From assembly GCA_019423635.1 (NCBI GenBank), contig JAHZBA010000046.1:1-16184 (forward strand): a stretch of 16,184 nt of DNA, given 5' to 3'. Both the position numbers and the translations under genes were made by a program. The DNA comes from Clostridiales bacterium. GTDB taxonomy: Bacteria > Bacillota > Clostridia > Oscillospirales > Oscillospiraceae. Positions 1-5,755 of this stretch are shown here, in pieces. Numbering within the stretch: position 1 is the first letter of the stretch; the number at the start of each line of letters is the position of its first letter. The notes beneath the pieces were generated by a model that did no database searches, was not told the DNA's origin, and was given only the letters and a program-made list of their open reading frames with translations.

Positions 1-557
1 CCCCGGGCCTTCTGGGCGGACATGATCTTGTCCGTCTCCTCGATCAGCGTGGGGATGAACCGCAGGGCGATGGACATCATCATGGCCAGCTCGTGGACCG
101 GCACATGAAACCGCTTCAGCCCCCCCAGCAGCCGCTCCAGGCCGTCGGTCAGGCTGATGGGGCTGGTGGTATAGGTCATGAGGAAGGTGCCCATAATCAG
201 CATCATGATCCGCAGAACCATGTACACGGCGTTGACAAGACCGCTCTTTGTCACATGGAGAACTCCCCACTGGAAGAGGTACTCCTCCCCGGGGGTGAAG
301 AACAGGTTCAAAACGGCCGTGAACACGATGATGAACAGCACCGGCTTCAGGCCCCGCACCAGGGCCTTGAAGCCCACCCGGGAGATGCGGACGCACACCG
401 CCAGCGTCAGGGCCATAAGGACATAGCCCAAGACGCCCTTGGCGGTGAACAGGGCGATGATATACAGCAGCACCAGCAAAATCTTGGTTCTGGGGTCCAG
501 CTTATGGGCGGGGGTGGTGCCGGGGAAGTACTGGCCCAGGGTGATGTCCTTCAGCAT
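1..557 (-). CDS. ecfT: ECF transporter transmembrane protein EcfT (partial, C-terminus outside window)
   Basis: This is the membrane scaffold of an energy-coupling factor transporter. It links the EcfA1/EcfA2 ATPases to exchangeable substrate-binding S proteins for vitamins or metals. About 185 codons are visible, of roughly 265 usual for the family, and the frame stays open to the left edge. The start is the ATG at 557, with a GGGGGAG ribosome site just upstream. The N-terminus (MLKDITLGQYFPG, then HKLDPRTKI) is typical of EcfT, where the LDPRxK stretch is conserved. Several hydrophobic segments follow (KILLVLLYIIALF; VLFIIVFTAVLNLFF; AVYMVLRIMMLIMGTFLMTY). The visible part ends in the RFIP...QKARG region, the first Ala-Arg-Gly coupling motif that contacts the ATPases. 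The start overlaps the end of ecfA2 by 7 nt (551-557), which indicates translational coupling. Confidence 0.93.
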   Translation of the reverse strand, partial: MLKDITLGQYFPGTTPAHKLDPRTKILLVLLYIIALFTAKGVLGYVLMALTLAVCVRISRVGFKALVRGLKPVLFIIVFTAVLNLFFTPGEEYLFQWGVLHVTKSGLVNAVYMVLRIMMLIMGTFLMTYTTSPISLTDGLERLLGGLKRFHVPVHELAMMMSIALRFIPTLIEETDKIMSAQKAR

Positions 558-1417
558 CCGCCGCTCCCCCCTTTCAGCGCCAGCAGCTGACGCCCCAGCG
601 CCTCCACGGTGTACACCGCCGGGTCGATCTCCACGCCCCGCTCCCGCAGGGCCATGGCAATCCGGGTGACCTCCGGCACGTCCAGCCCGGCGGAGAGCAG
701 CTCCCCGCTCCGGGCGAAGACCTCCGCCGGCGTGCCGCTCATGAGAATCCTCGCCCGCTTCAAAACCAGAATCCGGTCCGCGTTCCGGGCGATCTCGTCC
801 ATGCTGTGGCTCACCAGAATCACGGTCATGCGGCGGTTCCGGTGGAAATCCCGGATATTTGCCATCAAATTCTCCCGGCCCGCCGGGTCCAATCCCGCGG
901 TGGGCTCGTCCAGAATCAGCACCTCCGGCTCCATGGCCAGCACCCCGGCCAGGGCCACCCGGCGCTTTTGCCCGCCGGAGAGCTCGAAGGGGGACTGATC
1001 CAGCTGCTCGTCCCGGATACCCACCAGCCGGGCGGCCTCCCGGACGCTGCGGTCCAGCTCCTGTCCGGTCCTGCCCTGGTTAGCCGGGCCGAAGGAGATG
1101 TCCTTGTAAACGGTCTCCTCAAAGAGCTGGTACTCCGGATACTGGAACACCAGTCCCACCCGGAAGCGGACCTGCCGGATCTTCTTCGGCTCCGCCCAGA
1201 TGTCCCTCCCGCTCAGCAGCACCTGGCCGGAGGTGGGCTTCAGCAGTCCGTTGAGGTGCTGGATCAGGGTGGACTTCCCGGAGCCGGTATGGCCGATGAT
1301 GCCGAGGAACTCCCCGGGGTAGACGTCAAAGCTCATATCCTCCACGGCGCTGTGCTGAAAGGGGGTGCCGATGCCGTAGGTATGGGTCAGATGTTTGATT
1401 TGTAGGATTGGTTCCAT
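551..1417 (-). CDS. ecfA2: ECF transporter ATPase EcfA2
   Basis: This is one of the two cytoplasmic ATPases of a group II ECF transporter. At 288 aa it has the normal length. Motifs in order: Walker A GHTGSGKS (42-49), Q-loop in FQYPEYQLFEETV (from 91), ABC signature LSGGQ (146-150), Walker B LILDEP (167-172) and H-loop His204. The FQYPEYQLFE stretch is characteristic of EcfA2 rather than EcfA1, which has FQNPDNQIV. The ATG at 1417 has an AAGGA site 6 nt upstream. In most Firmicutes ecfA1, ecfA2 and ecfT are tightly packed. Here ecfA2 is 505 bp downstream of ecfA1, with a repeat element in the gap, while the ecfA2-ecfT junction is intact. Whether it is transcribed from the upstream promoter through the repeat cannot be told from the sequence. 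Confidence 0.95.
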   Translation of the reverse strand: MEPILQIKHLTHTYGIGTPFQHSAVEDMSFDVYPGEFLGIIGHTGSGKSTLIQHLNGLLKPTSGQVLLSGRDIWAEPKKIRQVRFRVGLVFQYPEYQLFEETVYKDISFGPANQGRTGQELDRSVREAARLVGIRDEQLDQSPFELSGGQKRRVALAGVLAMEPEVLILDEPTAGLDPAGRENLMANIRDFHRNRRMTVILVSHSMDEIARNADRILVLKRARILMSGTPAEVFARSGELLSAGLDVPEVTRIAMALRERGVEIDPAVYTVEALGRQLLALKGGSGGC

Positions 1418-1462
1418 ATGTTGTCCTTCCAGGTTTTTTGTAGGAGCGCGCGAAGCACAGGA

Positions 1463-1913
1463 AAAAGTTTTCGTCCACCTTTTTCAAAAGGTGGCAGGGG
1501 TCCAGGGGGCGGCGCCCCCTGGCAGGGCGCAGGGGCAGCGCCCTTGCGAAACCGCCGCAAAGCGGCGGCAGAAGCCATGGAGCAAAACAGCTTTTGCCGC
1601 GGAACGCGGGAAAAGCGCCTTTTGCGGGAGGGCGCATCCGGAACCAGTAACGGGGGAATCCTCTCCGCAAAGGCCCGGCCGCCGGCATGGAGTGTATCAT
1701 CATACACGCCTTCCTGGCGAGGCTTTTGGGCCTTGGGGGCGGATGTTCTTCTATTGTGAAAAAGAGCTTTCTTCCGCAAAAGGCGCTTTCGCCGTCTTCG
1801 ACGGGGAAAGCTGTTTTGCTGGTCTTTTCAGGACCGCCGCTTTGCGGCGGCTTTTTGCAGGGGCGCTGCCCCTGCACCCCGCCACCTTTTGAAAAAGGTG
1901 GACGAAAACTTTT
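1463..1913. repeat. 451-bp imperfect inverted-repeat element (MITE-like) between ecfA1 and ecfA2
   Basis: The outer 33 nt are perfectly inverted: 1463-1495 against 1881-1913. The arms continue inward as matching blocks: CCGCCGCAAAGCGGCGG at 1552-1568 against its complement at 1834-1850; AGCAAAACAGCT at 1581-1592 against 1809-1820; and AAAGCGCCTTTTGCGG at 1612-1627 against 1774-1789. The centre carries a small perfect hairpin, GTGTAT-CATC-ATACAC (1692-1707), so the whole element could fold as one long cruciform. Each arm is itself a chain of small hairpins, for example 1502-1522 and the 33-nt end. No convincing protein is encoded. This looks like a non-autonomous mobile or dispersed intergenic repeat. 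No clear target-site duplication was found at the edges. It fills nearly all of the 505-bp gap at 1418-1922. Confidence 0.8.
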
Positions 1914-1922
1914 AACAATCTT

Positions 1923-2768
1923 CTATTGGAGGGCCGCGGCGATTGCGTCGGCGCACTCCTCCGTCGTCAGCGCGTGCAAAGAGACGCCCCAGCCGCTCCG
2001 CCGCAGGCGGTCCAGCAGATCCACCGTGTCCGGCACCGTCAGCCCGATGGCCCGCAGACGCCCCACCTGGGCGAAAATCTCCCGGGGCGGGCCGTCCATC
2101 ACCACCGTTCCGCCGTCCATCACCACCACCCGGTCGGCGCCCTCCGCCTCGTTCATGTGGTGGGTGATGAGGACCACCGTGATGCCCTTTTCCCGGTTCA
2201 GCCGGTGAACGGTTGCCAGCACCTCCTGCCGTCCCCTGGGGTCCAGCATGGCGGTGGCCTCGTCCAGAACGATGCACTCCGGCTCCATGGCCAGCACCCC
2301 GGCAATGGCAATCCGCTGCTTCTGGCCGCCGGAGAGCAGGTGCGGCGCGTGGGTGACGAACTCGCTCATGCCCACCGATGATAGCGCCTCGTCCACCTTC
2401 CGGCGGATCTCCTCCGGGGGAACCCCCAGGTTCTCCGGGGCAAAGGCCACATCCTCCTCCACCACATTGGCGACAATCTGGTTGTCCGGGTTCTGGAACA
2501 CCATCCCCACCCGCTGGCGGATGGCCAACAGGAGGGCCTCGTCCCGGGTGTCCATCCCTTTGACATACACCTGTCCGCCGCCGGGCAGCAGCACGGCGTT
2601 GAAGGTCTTGGCCAGTGTCGATTTCCCGGAGCCGTTGTGGCCCAGGATCACCACGAAGCTGCCCTGCTCAATCTGGATATCCACGCCCTGCAGCACGTCT
2701 CTGGGGGTCTCTCCCTCCTCTGCCGGATAGGCAAAGCGCAGGGCCTCCGTTCGGATCATCTCACTCAT
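1923..2768 (-). CDS. ecfA1: ECF transporter ATPase EcfA1
   Basis: This is the second ATPase of the ECF energy-coupling module, pairing with EcfA2 and EcfT. I chose the ATG at 2768 (281 aa) because AAGGAG lies 5 nt upstream of it. An ATG at 2792 would add eight residues but has no ribosome site. Motifs: Walker A GHNGSGKS (43-50), FQNPDNQIVANVVEEDVAF (Q92, an EcfA1 hallmark), signature LSGGQ (145-149), Walker B with the family-typical IVLDEA (166-171, Ala instead of Pro, followed by TAMLDP), and H-loop His203. It follows the MreB-like gene by 36 bp and is probably in the same transcript as the methyltransferase. The inverted-repeat element begins 9 bp past its stop and may attenuate read-through to ecfA2-ecfT. 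Confidence 0.95.
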   Translation of the reverse strand: MSEMIRTEALRFAYPAEEGETPRDVLQGVDIQIEQGSFVVILGHNGSGKSTLAKTFNAVLLPGGGQVYVKGMDTRDEALLLAIRQRVGMVFQNPDNQIVANVVEEDVAFAPENLGVPPEEIRRKVDEALSSVGMSEFVTHAPHLLSGGQKQRIAIAGVLAMEPECIVLDEATAMLDPRGRQEVLATVHRLNREKGITVVLITHHMNEAEGADRVVVMDGGTVVMDGPPREIFAQVGRLRAIGLTVPDTVDLLDRLRRSGWGVSLHALTTEECADAIAAALQ

Positions 2769-2804
2769 GGCGTCTCCTTGCTTTTTGCACATGAAAGTTC
2801 CGGG

Positions 2805-3311
2805 TCACTCCTGGGGCTCAATGGAAATCACAACGGCGTGACGCAGTTCCCTCCGCTCCGCCGCCCGCTCCAGCGCCTCAGAAAAAGAGCCCTGATACAG
2901 CAGCACCCTCCGGGCTCCCGCCTGCATCAGCGCGTCCTGCATGGCGATCTCCTCCACCTGGGTGGCGCGCTCCGCCATCCGGACACAGACCACCGGCTTG
3001 GGGAGCATAGGGCCCGTCTGCCGCAAAAGGACCTGAAACAGGAACCTGGCCCCGTCATAACAGGCCACCTGTCCCCGCCGGAGGGGAGAGAAAACCGCCG
3101 TGCCCGGGACGTTTTGATAGGCCCCGGCCGCCTCTCCGGCGGCCAGGCACTTCTCCAGCATCCGCCAGCCCGGCCCCTCCCGCACCCCGGCGGCCACCAG
3201 CGACGGCTCCCGGAGCCGGACGCCTGTCCGCAAGCTGTGCATGGTGATGACTGCCGGCTCCTCGCTCCAACTCCTTAATACGGGCTTTCCGCCCTCGTAA
3301 AATTCACTCAT
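2805..3311 (-). CDS. Short degenerate MreB/actin-fold-like protein
   Basis: This is a 168-aa protein. The ATG at 3311 lies 5 nt after the methyltransferase stop and is probably translationally coupled. A longer frame from 3404 would lie inside the upstream gene. It aligns by eye with the first actin subdomain of MreB. LREPSLVA matches MreB V-x-EPSVVA; the run AAGEAAGAYQNVPGTAVFSP matches the VGxxAKxMIGRTPGNVVAxRP region; KPVVCVRMAERATQVEE matches the RPxVMVCVPSGITxVE region; and MQAGARRVLLYQ matches RQAGAR-x-x-YxIEE. The first phosphate loop (DLGT) is replaced by TMHSLRT. The protein stops at VVISIEPQE, where MreB has VVDIGGGTT. Both ATP phosphate-binding loops are therefore missing, and it is unlikely to be a working filament ATPase. 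Its function is unknown, and the assignment is by remembered motifs only. Confidence 0.62.
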   Translation of the reverse strand: MSEFYEGGKPVLRSWSEEPAVITMHSLRTGVRLREPSLVAAGVREGPGWRMLEKCLAAGEAAGAYQNVPGTAVFSPLRRGQVACYDGARFLFQVLLRQTGPMLPKPVVCVRMAERATQVEEIAMQDALMQAGARRVLLYQGSFSEALERAAERRELRHAVVISIEPQE

Positions 3312-3316
3312 CGCCG

Positions 3317-4180
3317 TCACTCGCTGCACCACCGGCCCGTGGCTCCGCAGGGCAGGGCCAGGCCCGTCTCCGTCACCGGCAGGCCCAGCTCGTCCCAGCT
3401 GCACTTCCCGCCGTATTTTGACCCCACCAGCAGCTGTAAGAGATACCCCAGCACCGACGGGGCCAGCCCGGTGGTGTAGGAGTTAATCAGCACAAAGAGG
3501 GGCCTGTCCGACAGCACGGCGGCGCAGAGCTTCACGAAGTCGTAGAGGTTGTCCTCCAGCTTCCACACCTCGCCCCCCGGCCCCCGGCCGTAGCTGGGCG
3601 GGTCCATGATGATGGCGTCATAGGTCTTTCCCCGGCGGATCTCCCGCTCCACGAACTTGCCGCAGTCGTCGATGATCCAGCGGATGGGGGCCTCCTCCAA
3701 TCCGGAGAGCTTCGCGTTCTCCCGGGCCCAGGCCACCATGCCCCTGGCGGCGTCCACATGGCACACGCTGGCCCCGGCCCTGGCACAGGCCGCCGTGGCC
3801 CCGCCGGTATAGGCAAAGAGGTTCAAAACCCGGATGGGCCGGCCGGCGGAGCGGATCTTGTCCATGACAAACTCCCAGTTCACCGCCTGCTCCGGGAAGA
3901 GGCCGGTGTGCTTGAAGTTCATGGGCTTGACCTGAAAGGTCAGCTCCCCATACCGGACGCGCCAGCTCTCCGGCAGGGCCTTTTTCTCCCAGTGGCCTCC
4001 GCCGGACTGGGACCGCAGGTACCGCCCGCCGGCCCTCTTCCAGGCGGGATGCCTCCTGGGAGACTCCCAGATGGCCTGGGGGTCCGGCCGCACCAGGAAC
4101 TGCTCTCCCCAGCGCTCCAGCTTCTCCCCGCCGCCGCAGTCCAGCAGCTCATAGTCCTGCCACTTGTCCGCGATCCACAT
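3317..4180 (-). CDS. Class I SAM-dependent methyltransferase, rRNA methyltransferase type (COG1092/PF10672-like)
   Basis: This is a probable cytoplasmic RNA (rRNA) methyltransferase of 287 aa. Visible motifs: substrate/cofactor region NFKHTGLFPEQAVNW (88-102), motif I VLNLFAYTGGATAACARAGA (118-137) for SAM binding, an acidic loop VDAARGMVAWARENA (142-156), and catalytic-loop motif IV IIMDPPSYGRG (190-200). The C-terminal LPCGATGRW is also typical of the family. It lacks the N-terminal PUA domain of RlmI (about 390 aa), so it belongs to the shorter Firmicutes branch whose exact target base is not assignable here. The ATG at 4180 is preceded by GGGAGG. It is the first gene of the operon from the promoter at 4409-4438, and the MreB-like gene starts 5 nt after its stop. 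Confidence 0.87.
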   Translation of the reverse strand: MWIADKWQDYELLDCGGGEKLERWGEQFLVRPDPQAIWESPRRHPAWKRAGGRYLRSQSGGGHWEKKALPESWRVRYGELTFQVKPMNFKHTGLFPEQAVNWEFVMDKIRSAGRPIRVLNLFAYTGGATAACARAGASVCHVDAARGMVAWARENAKLSGLEEAPIRWIIDDCGKFVEREIRRGKTYDAIIMDPPSYGRGPGGEVWKLEDNLYDFVKLCAAVLSDRPLFVLINSYTTGLAPSVLGYLLQLLVGSKYGGKCSWDELGLPVTETGLALPCGATGRWCSE

Positions 4181-4228
4181 GGCCTGTCCTCCCTCTTCAG
4201 CCGCTCATTGTGTGAAAACCTGTGTCCA

Positions 4229-4249
4229 CGGCCCGGAAGTTCCGGGCCG
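4229..4249 (-). other. Perfect hairpin in the methyltransferase leader
   Basis: Two 10-nt complementary arms (CGGCCCGGAA and TTCCGGGCCG) meet almost directly, giving a 9-bp stem with a 3-nt loop. It lies about 50 nt upstream of the start codon in the inferred 5' leader. No T-run follows on the minus strand, so it is not a terminator. It may stabilise or structure the leader. Confidence 0.5.
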
Positions 4250-4325
4250 CGACCGTTTTGCCCAGGATGGAACCTCCCCTGGCAATCCGGACGAACCGCC
4301 GGGAAAACCGGCGCCGGCACGGCGG

Positions 4326-4355
4326 AAAAAGCCGGCCGGCCCCGTACGGCGGCCG
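4326..4355 (-). terminator. Terminator-like hairpin in the leader (possible attenuator)
   Basis: On the minus strand CGGCCG (4355-4350) can pair with CGGCCG (4338-4333), enclosing a second self-complementary run, CCGTACGG. It is followed after two bases by five T residues (4330-4326). It lies about 50-75 nt after the inferred transcription start and 145 nt before the methyltransferase ATG. The position fits premature termination or attenuation. The stem is short and no riboswitch family was recognised. Confidence 0.35.
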
Positions 4356-4408
4356 TAAAATTCGGGGGGTCCCTGCGGCGAACCGCCTTTTCACAAAAGA
4401 TTCGTATT

Positions 4409-4438
4409 ATTATACCGCCCCAGGGGAGGGTTCGTCAA
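4409..4438 (-). promoter_or_regulatory. Sigma-A promoter for the methyltransferase-ecf operon
   Basis: On the minus strand there is a perfect -10 TATAAT (4414-4409) and a -35 TTGACG (4438-4433) separated by 18 nt. Transcription would start near 4402. It sits in an AT-rich island of an otherwise GC-rich 427-bp gap (4181-4607). Confidence 0.8.
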
Positions 4439-4483
4439 TTCCTTTTCCGCGGGAGTCCCTGTCGAAATCCGCCGCCGCTGCGG

Positions 4484-4508
4484 AAAAATGACGGGGCCGC
4501 GCGCCGTC
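4484..4508 (-). terminator. Weak intrinsic terminator candidate after the GntR regulator
   Basis: On the minus strand a GACGG...CCGTC stem (5 bp, GC-rich 9-nt loop) is followed by A and then TTTTT, about 100 bp after the regulator stop. The short stem makes this a tentative call. Confidence 0.35.
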
Positions 4509-4607
4509 CGGCTCCGATCATGGCCGCCGGGAGACGCGCCGCCCCCTGTCCGCTGGAATCTCCGTCATCCCCTCCGGCGCAGAATCTCCCCGGCGCCCCA
4601 GGCCGTC

Positions 4608-5315
4608 TCACCTGCGCGCCGCGGAGGTCTTCCAGTACTCGTTGGACTCGGTAATGGCCCGCCGGGCCATCTCCGCGTCGCGGCAGCGCAGCGCATGGTA
4701 GATCCTCACGTGGGAGGAGTCCGCCGCCGCGCCGGTATCCTGGTGCTTGTGGGACGAGGTCAAAAACGGCACGAAATACTCCATCAGTTGGTTGTACACC
4801 GTCTCAAAGACCACATTGCCGCACTGCCGCCCCAGAATCCGGTGATAGCCCACATCATTCTGCACAAAGCGCTCCAGCTCCGCCCGGCTCTCCTGCAGGT
4901 TCCGCAGCTCCTGGAGGTTCTCCTCCAGCAGCTCCAGCGTGGCCGTGCGGCGGTGCTCGTCGGCCAGGATCAGCTCCACGATGTCATACTCCACCTTTTC
5001 CCGGAACACCGCCAGGGACTCCACATTGGGCTGGAGGATCAGCATGGGAAAGATCATGGGGTTGATGCTGCTGCTGTTGAGCTCCGTACAGACATAGGTG
5101 CCGTCCCCCACCCGGACATCCACCACACCGCAGACGCTGAAAACCTTCATGGCCGAGCGGACGGAGCCCCGGCTGACACCCAGCAGTCCGGCCAGCTCCT
5201 CCTCGTTGGGCAGTCGGTCCCCCGGTTTCAGATCCCCCTTCAATAAGAGATTCTTGATGGACTCGATCACATAATCCACCGCGGAAACCTGCTGCTTTTT
5301 CTGAACGGAGAACAT
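4608..5315 (-). CDS. GntR-family transcriptional regulator, FadR subfamily
   Basis: This is a 235-aa DNA-binding regulator. The ATG at 5315 has a GGGAG site 9 nt upstream; a longer frame from 5387 would cover the promoter region and was not used. The N-terminal winged helix-turn-helix spans about 12-76 (LKPGDRLPNEEELAGLLGVSRGSVRSAM, with the wing VRVGDGTYV). The C-terminal all-helical FCD effector domain spans about 100-230. It keeps Asp154-x3-His158 and His202 (SHVRIYHAL), which bind metal in this family. The usual His of the last helix is replaced (ITESNEYW), so the metal site may be incomplete. FadR-type regulators usually sense a small carboxylate. It lies just downstream of the six-gene catabolic operon and is the likeliest local regulator of it, but this is inferred from position only. 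Confidence 0.88.
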   Translation of the reverse strand: MFSVQKKQQVSAVDYVIESIKNLLLKGDLKPGDRLPNEEELAGLLGVSRGSVRSAMKVFSVCGVVDVRVGDGTYVCTELNSSSINPMIFPMLILQPNVESLAVFREKVEYDIVELILADEHRRTATLELLEENLQELRNLQESRAELERFVQNDVGYHRILGRQCGNVVFETVYNQLMEYFVPFLTSSHKHQDTGAAADSSHVRIYHALRCRDAEMARRAITESNEYWKTSAARR

Positions 5316-5396
5316 GCCTGCACACTCCCTCTCCGGCCCGGAACGCTCCGGCAGCCCCACAGTGTCTGCCGCTTTCCCACCGGTCAATTAGGAATT

Positions 5397-5425
5397 ATCA
5401 TACCACAGGATCTCCGAAAGATCAA
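5397..5425 (-). promoter_or_regulatory. Promoter of the GntR/FadR-type regulator
   Basis: On the minus strand there is a -35 TTGATC (5425-5420), a 17-nt spacer and a -10 TATGAT (5402-5397). The start would be near 5390, leaving a 75-nt leader. An AATT-AGG-AATT symmetrical run (5386-5396) overlaps the start region and could be an operator. Confidence 0.65.
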
Positions 5426-5479
5426 GGGCATCCCATCTCCTCTGCACACCCGTCTCATAAAATCAGATGCTCCTCTTTT

Positions 5480-5593
5480 GCAGGGCGCGACGACCCCTGC
5501 GCACTGCGAGTTGCAATGAAACCGCGGCAGGATCGCCGCGCCTTACGGCAAATTTCCGGAAACTTACGGCGCGCCGGGGTCGTCGCGCCCTAC
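5480..5593. repeat. Inverted-repeat element with 16-bp perfect arms
   Basis: AGGGCGCGACGACCCC at 5482-5497 is exactly inverted at 5576-5591, and the match extends outward with one mismatch (GCAGGG against GTAGGG). The interior holds two near-identical CTTACGGC segments around a TTTCCGGAAA palindrome. No gene is present. It resembles a dispersed intergenic repeat, distinct from the one at 1463-1913. It lies in the 440-bp gap 5316-5755, which also holds the regulator promoter and the terminator of the symporter operon. Confidence 0.65.
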
Positions 5594-5637
5594 AGATCAA
5601 ATTTGTGAGACGAGCTCACCTCTGCGGTCCTTTGCCG

Positions 5638-5676
5638 AAAAGGTCCCCGGCATCCAAAGGACGCCGGAGACCTTTT
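5638..5676 (-). terminator. Intrinsic terminator of the transketolase-symporter operon
   Basis: On the minus strand AAAAGGTCTCCGGC pairs with GCCGGGGACCTTTT (5676-5663 with 5651-5638; one imperfect pair) around an 11-nt loop. The stem ends in a T-run, about 80 bp past the symporter stop. The flanking A-run means it could also act on the other strand. Confidence 0.75.
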
Positions 5677-5755
5677 GGGAACATCCCCTCTGCGGTCTTC
5701 CCGGGGGAATCCACGCCGCGGAGGGGGAGGAGAAGAGAGAGATGGTCGGATGCGA

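Larger units (their letters stand above)
4181..4607. other. Intergenic region between the GntR regulator and the methyltransferase operon
   Basis: This 427-bp gap contains the operon promoter (4409-4438), a 220-nt leader with two hairpins, and a weak terminator candidate for the regulator (4484-4508). No convincing coding sequence was seen. A GTG-started 65-codon minus-strand frame (4394-4197) lies in the leader, but it has no good ribosome site and an arginine-rich, low-information composition. Confidence 0.6.

Noticed and set aside
1440..1930. Target-site duplication flanking the large inverted repeat
   Set aside because: The bases just outside the arms do not match, so the insertion history could not be shown.
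1326..2208. Several overlapping frames across the ecfA1-ecfA2 gap
   Set aside because: They run through the inverted-repeat arms, have no ribosome sites or known motifs, and no transposase signature was found.
4197..4394. A GTG-started 65-codon minus-strand frame in the methyltransferase leader
   Set aside because: It lacks a convincing ribosome site and is arginine-rich and low in information. It could still be a leader peptide, but nothing supports it.
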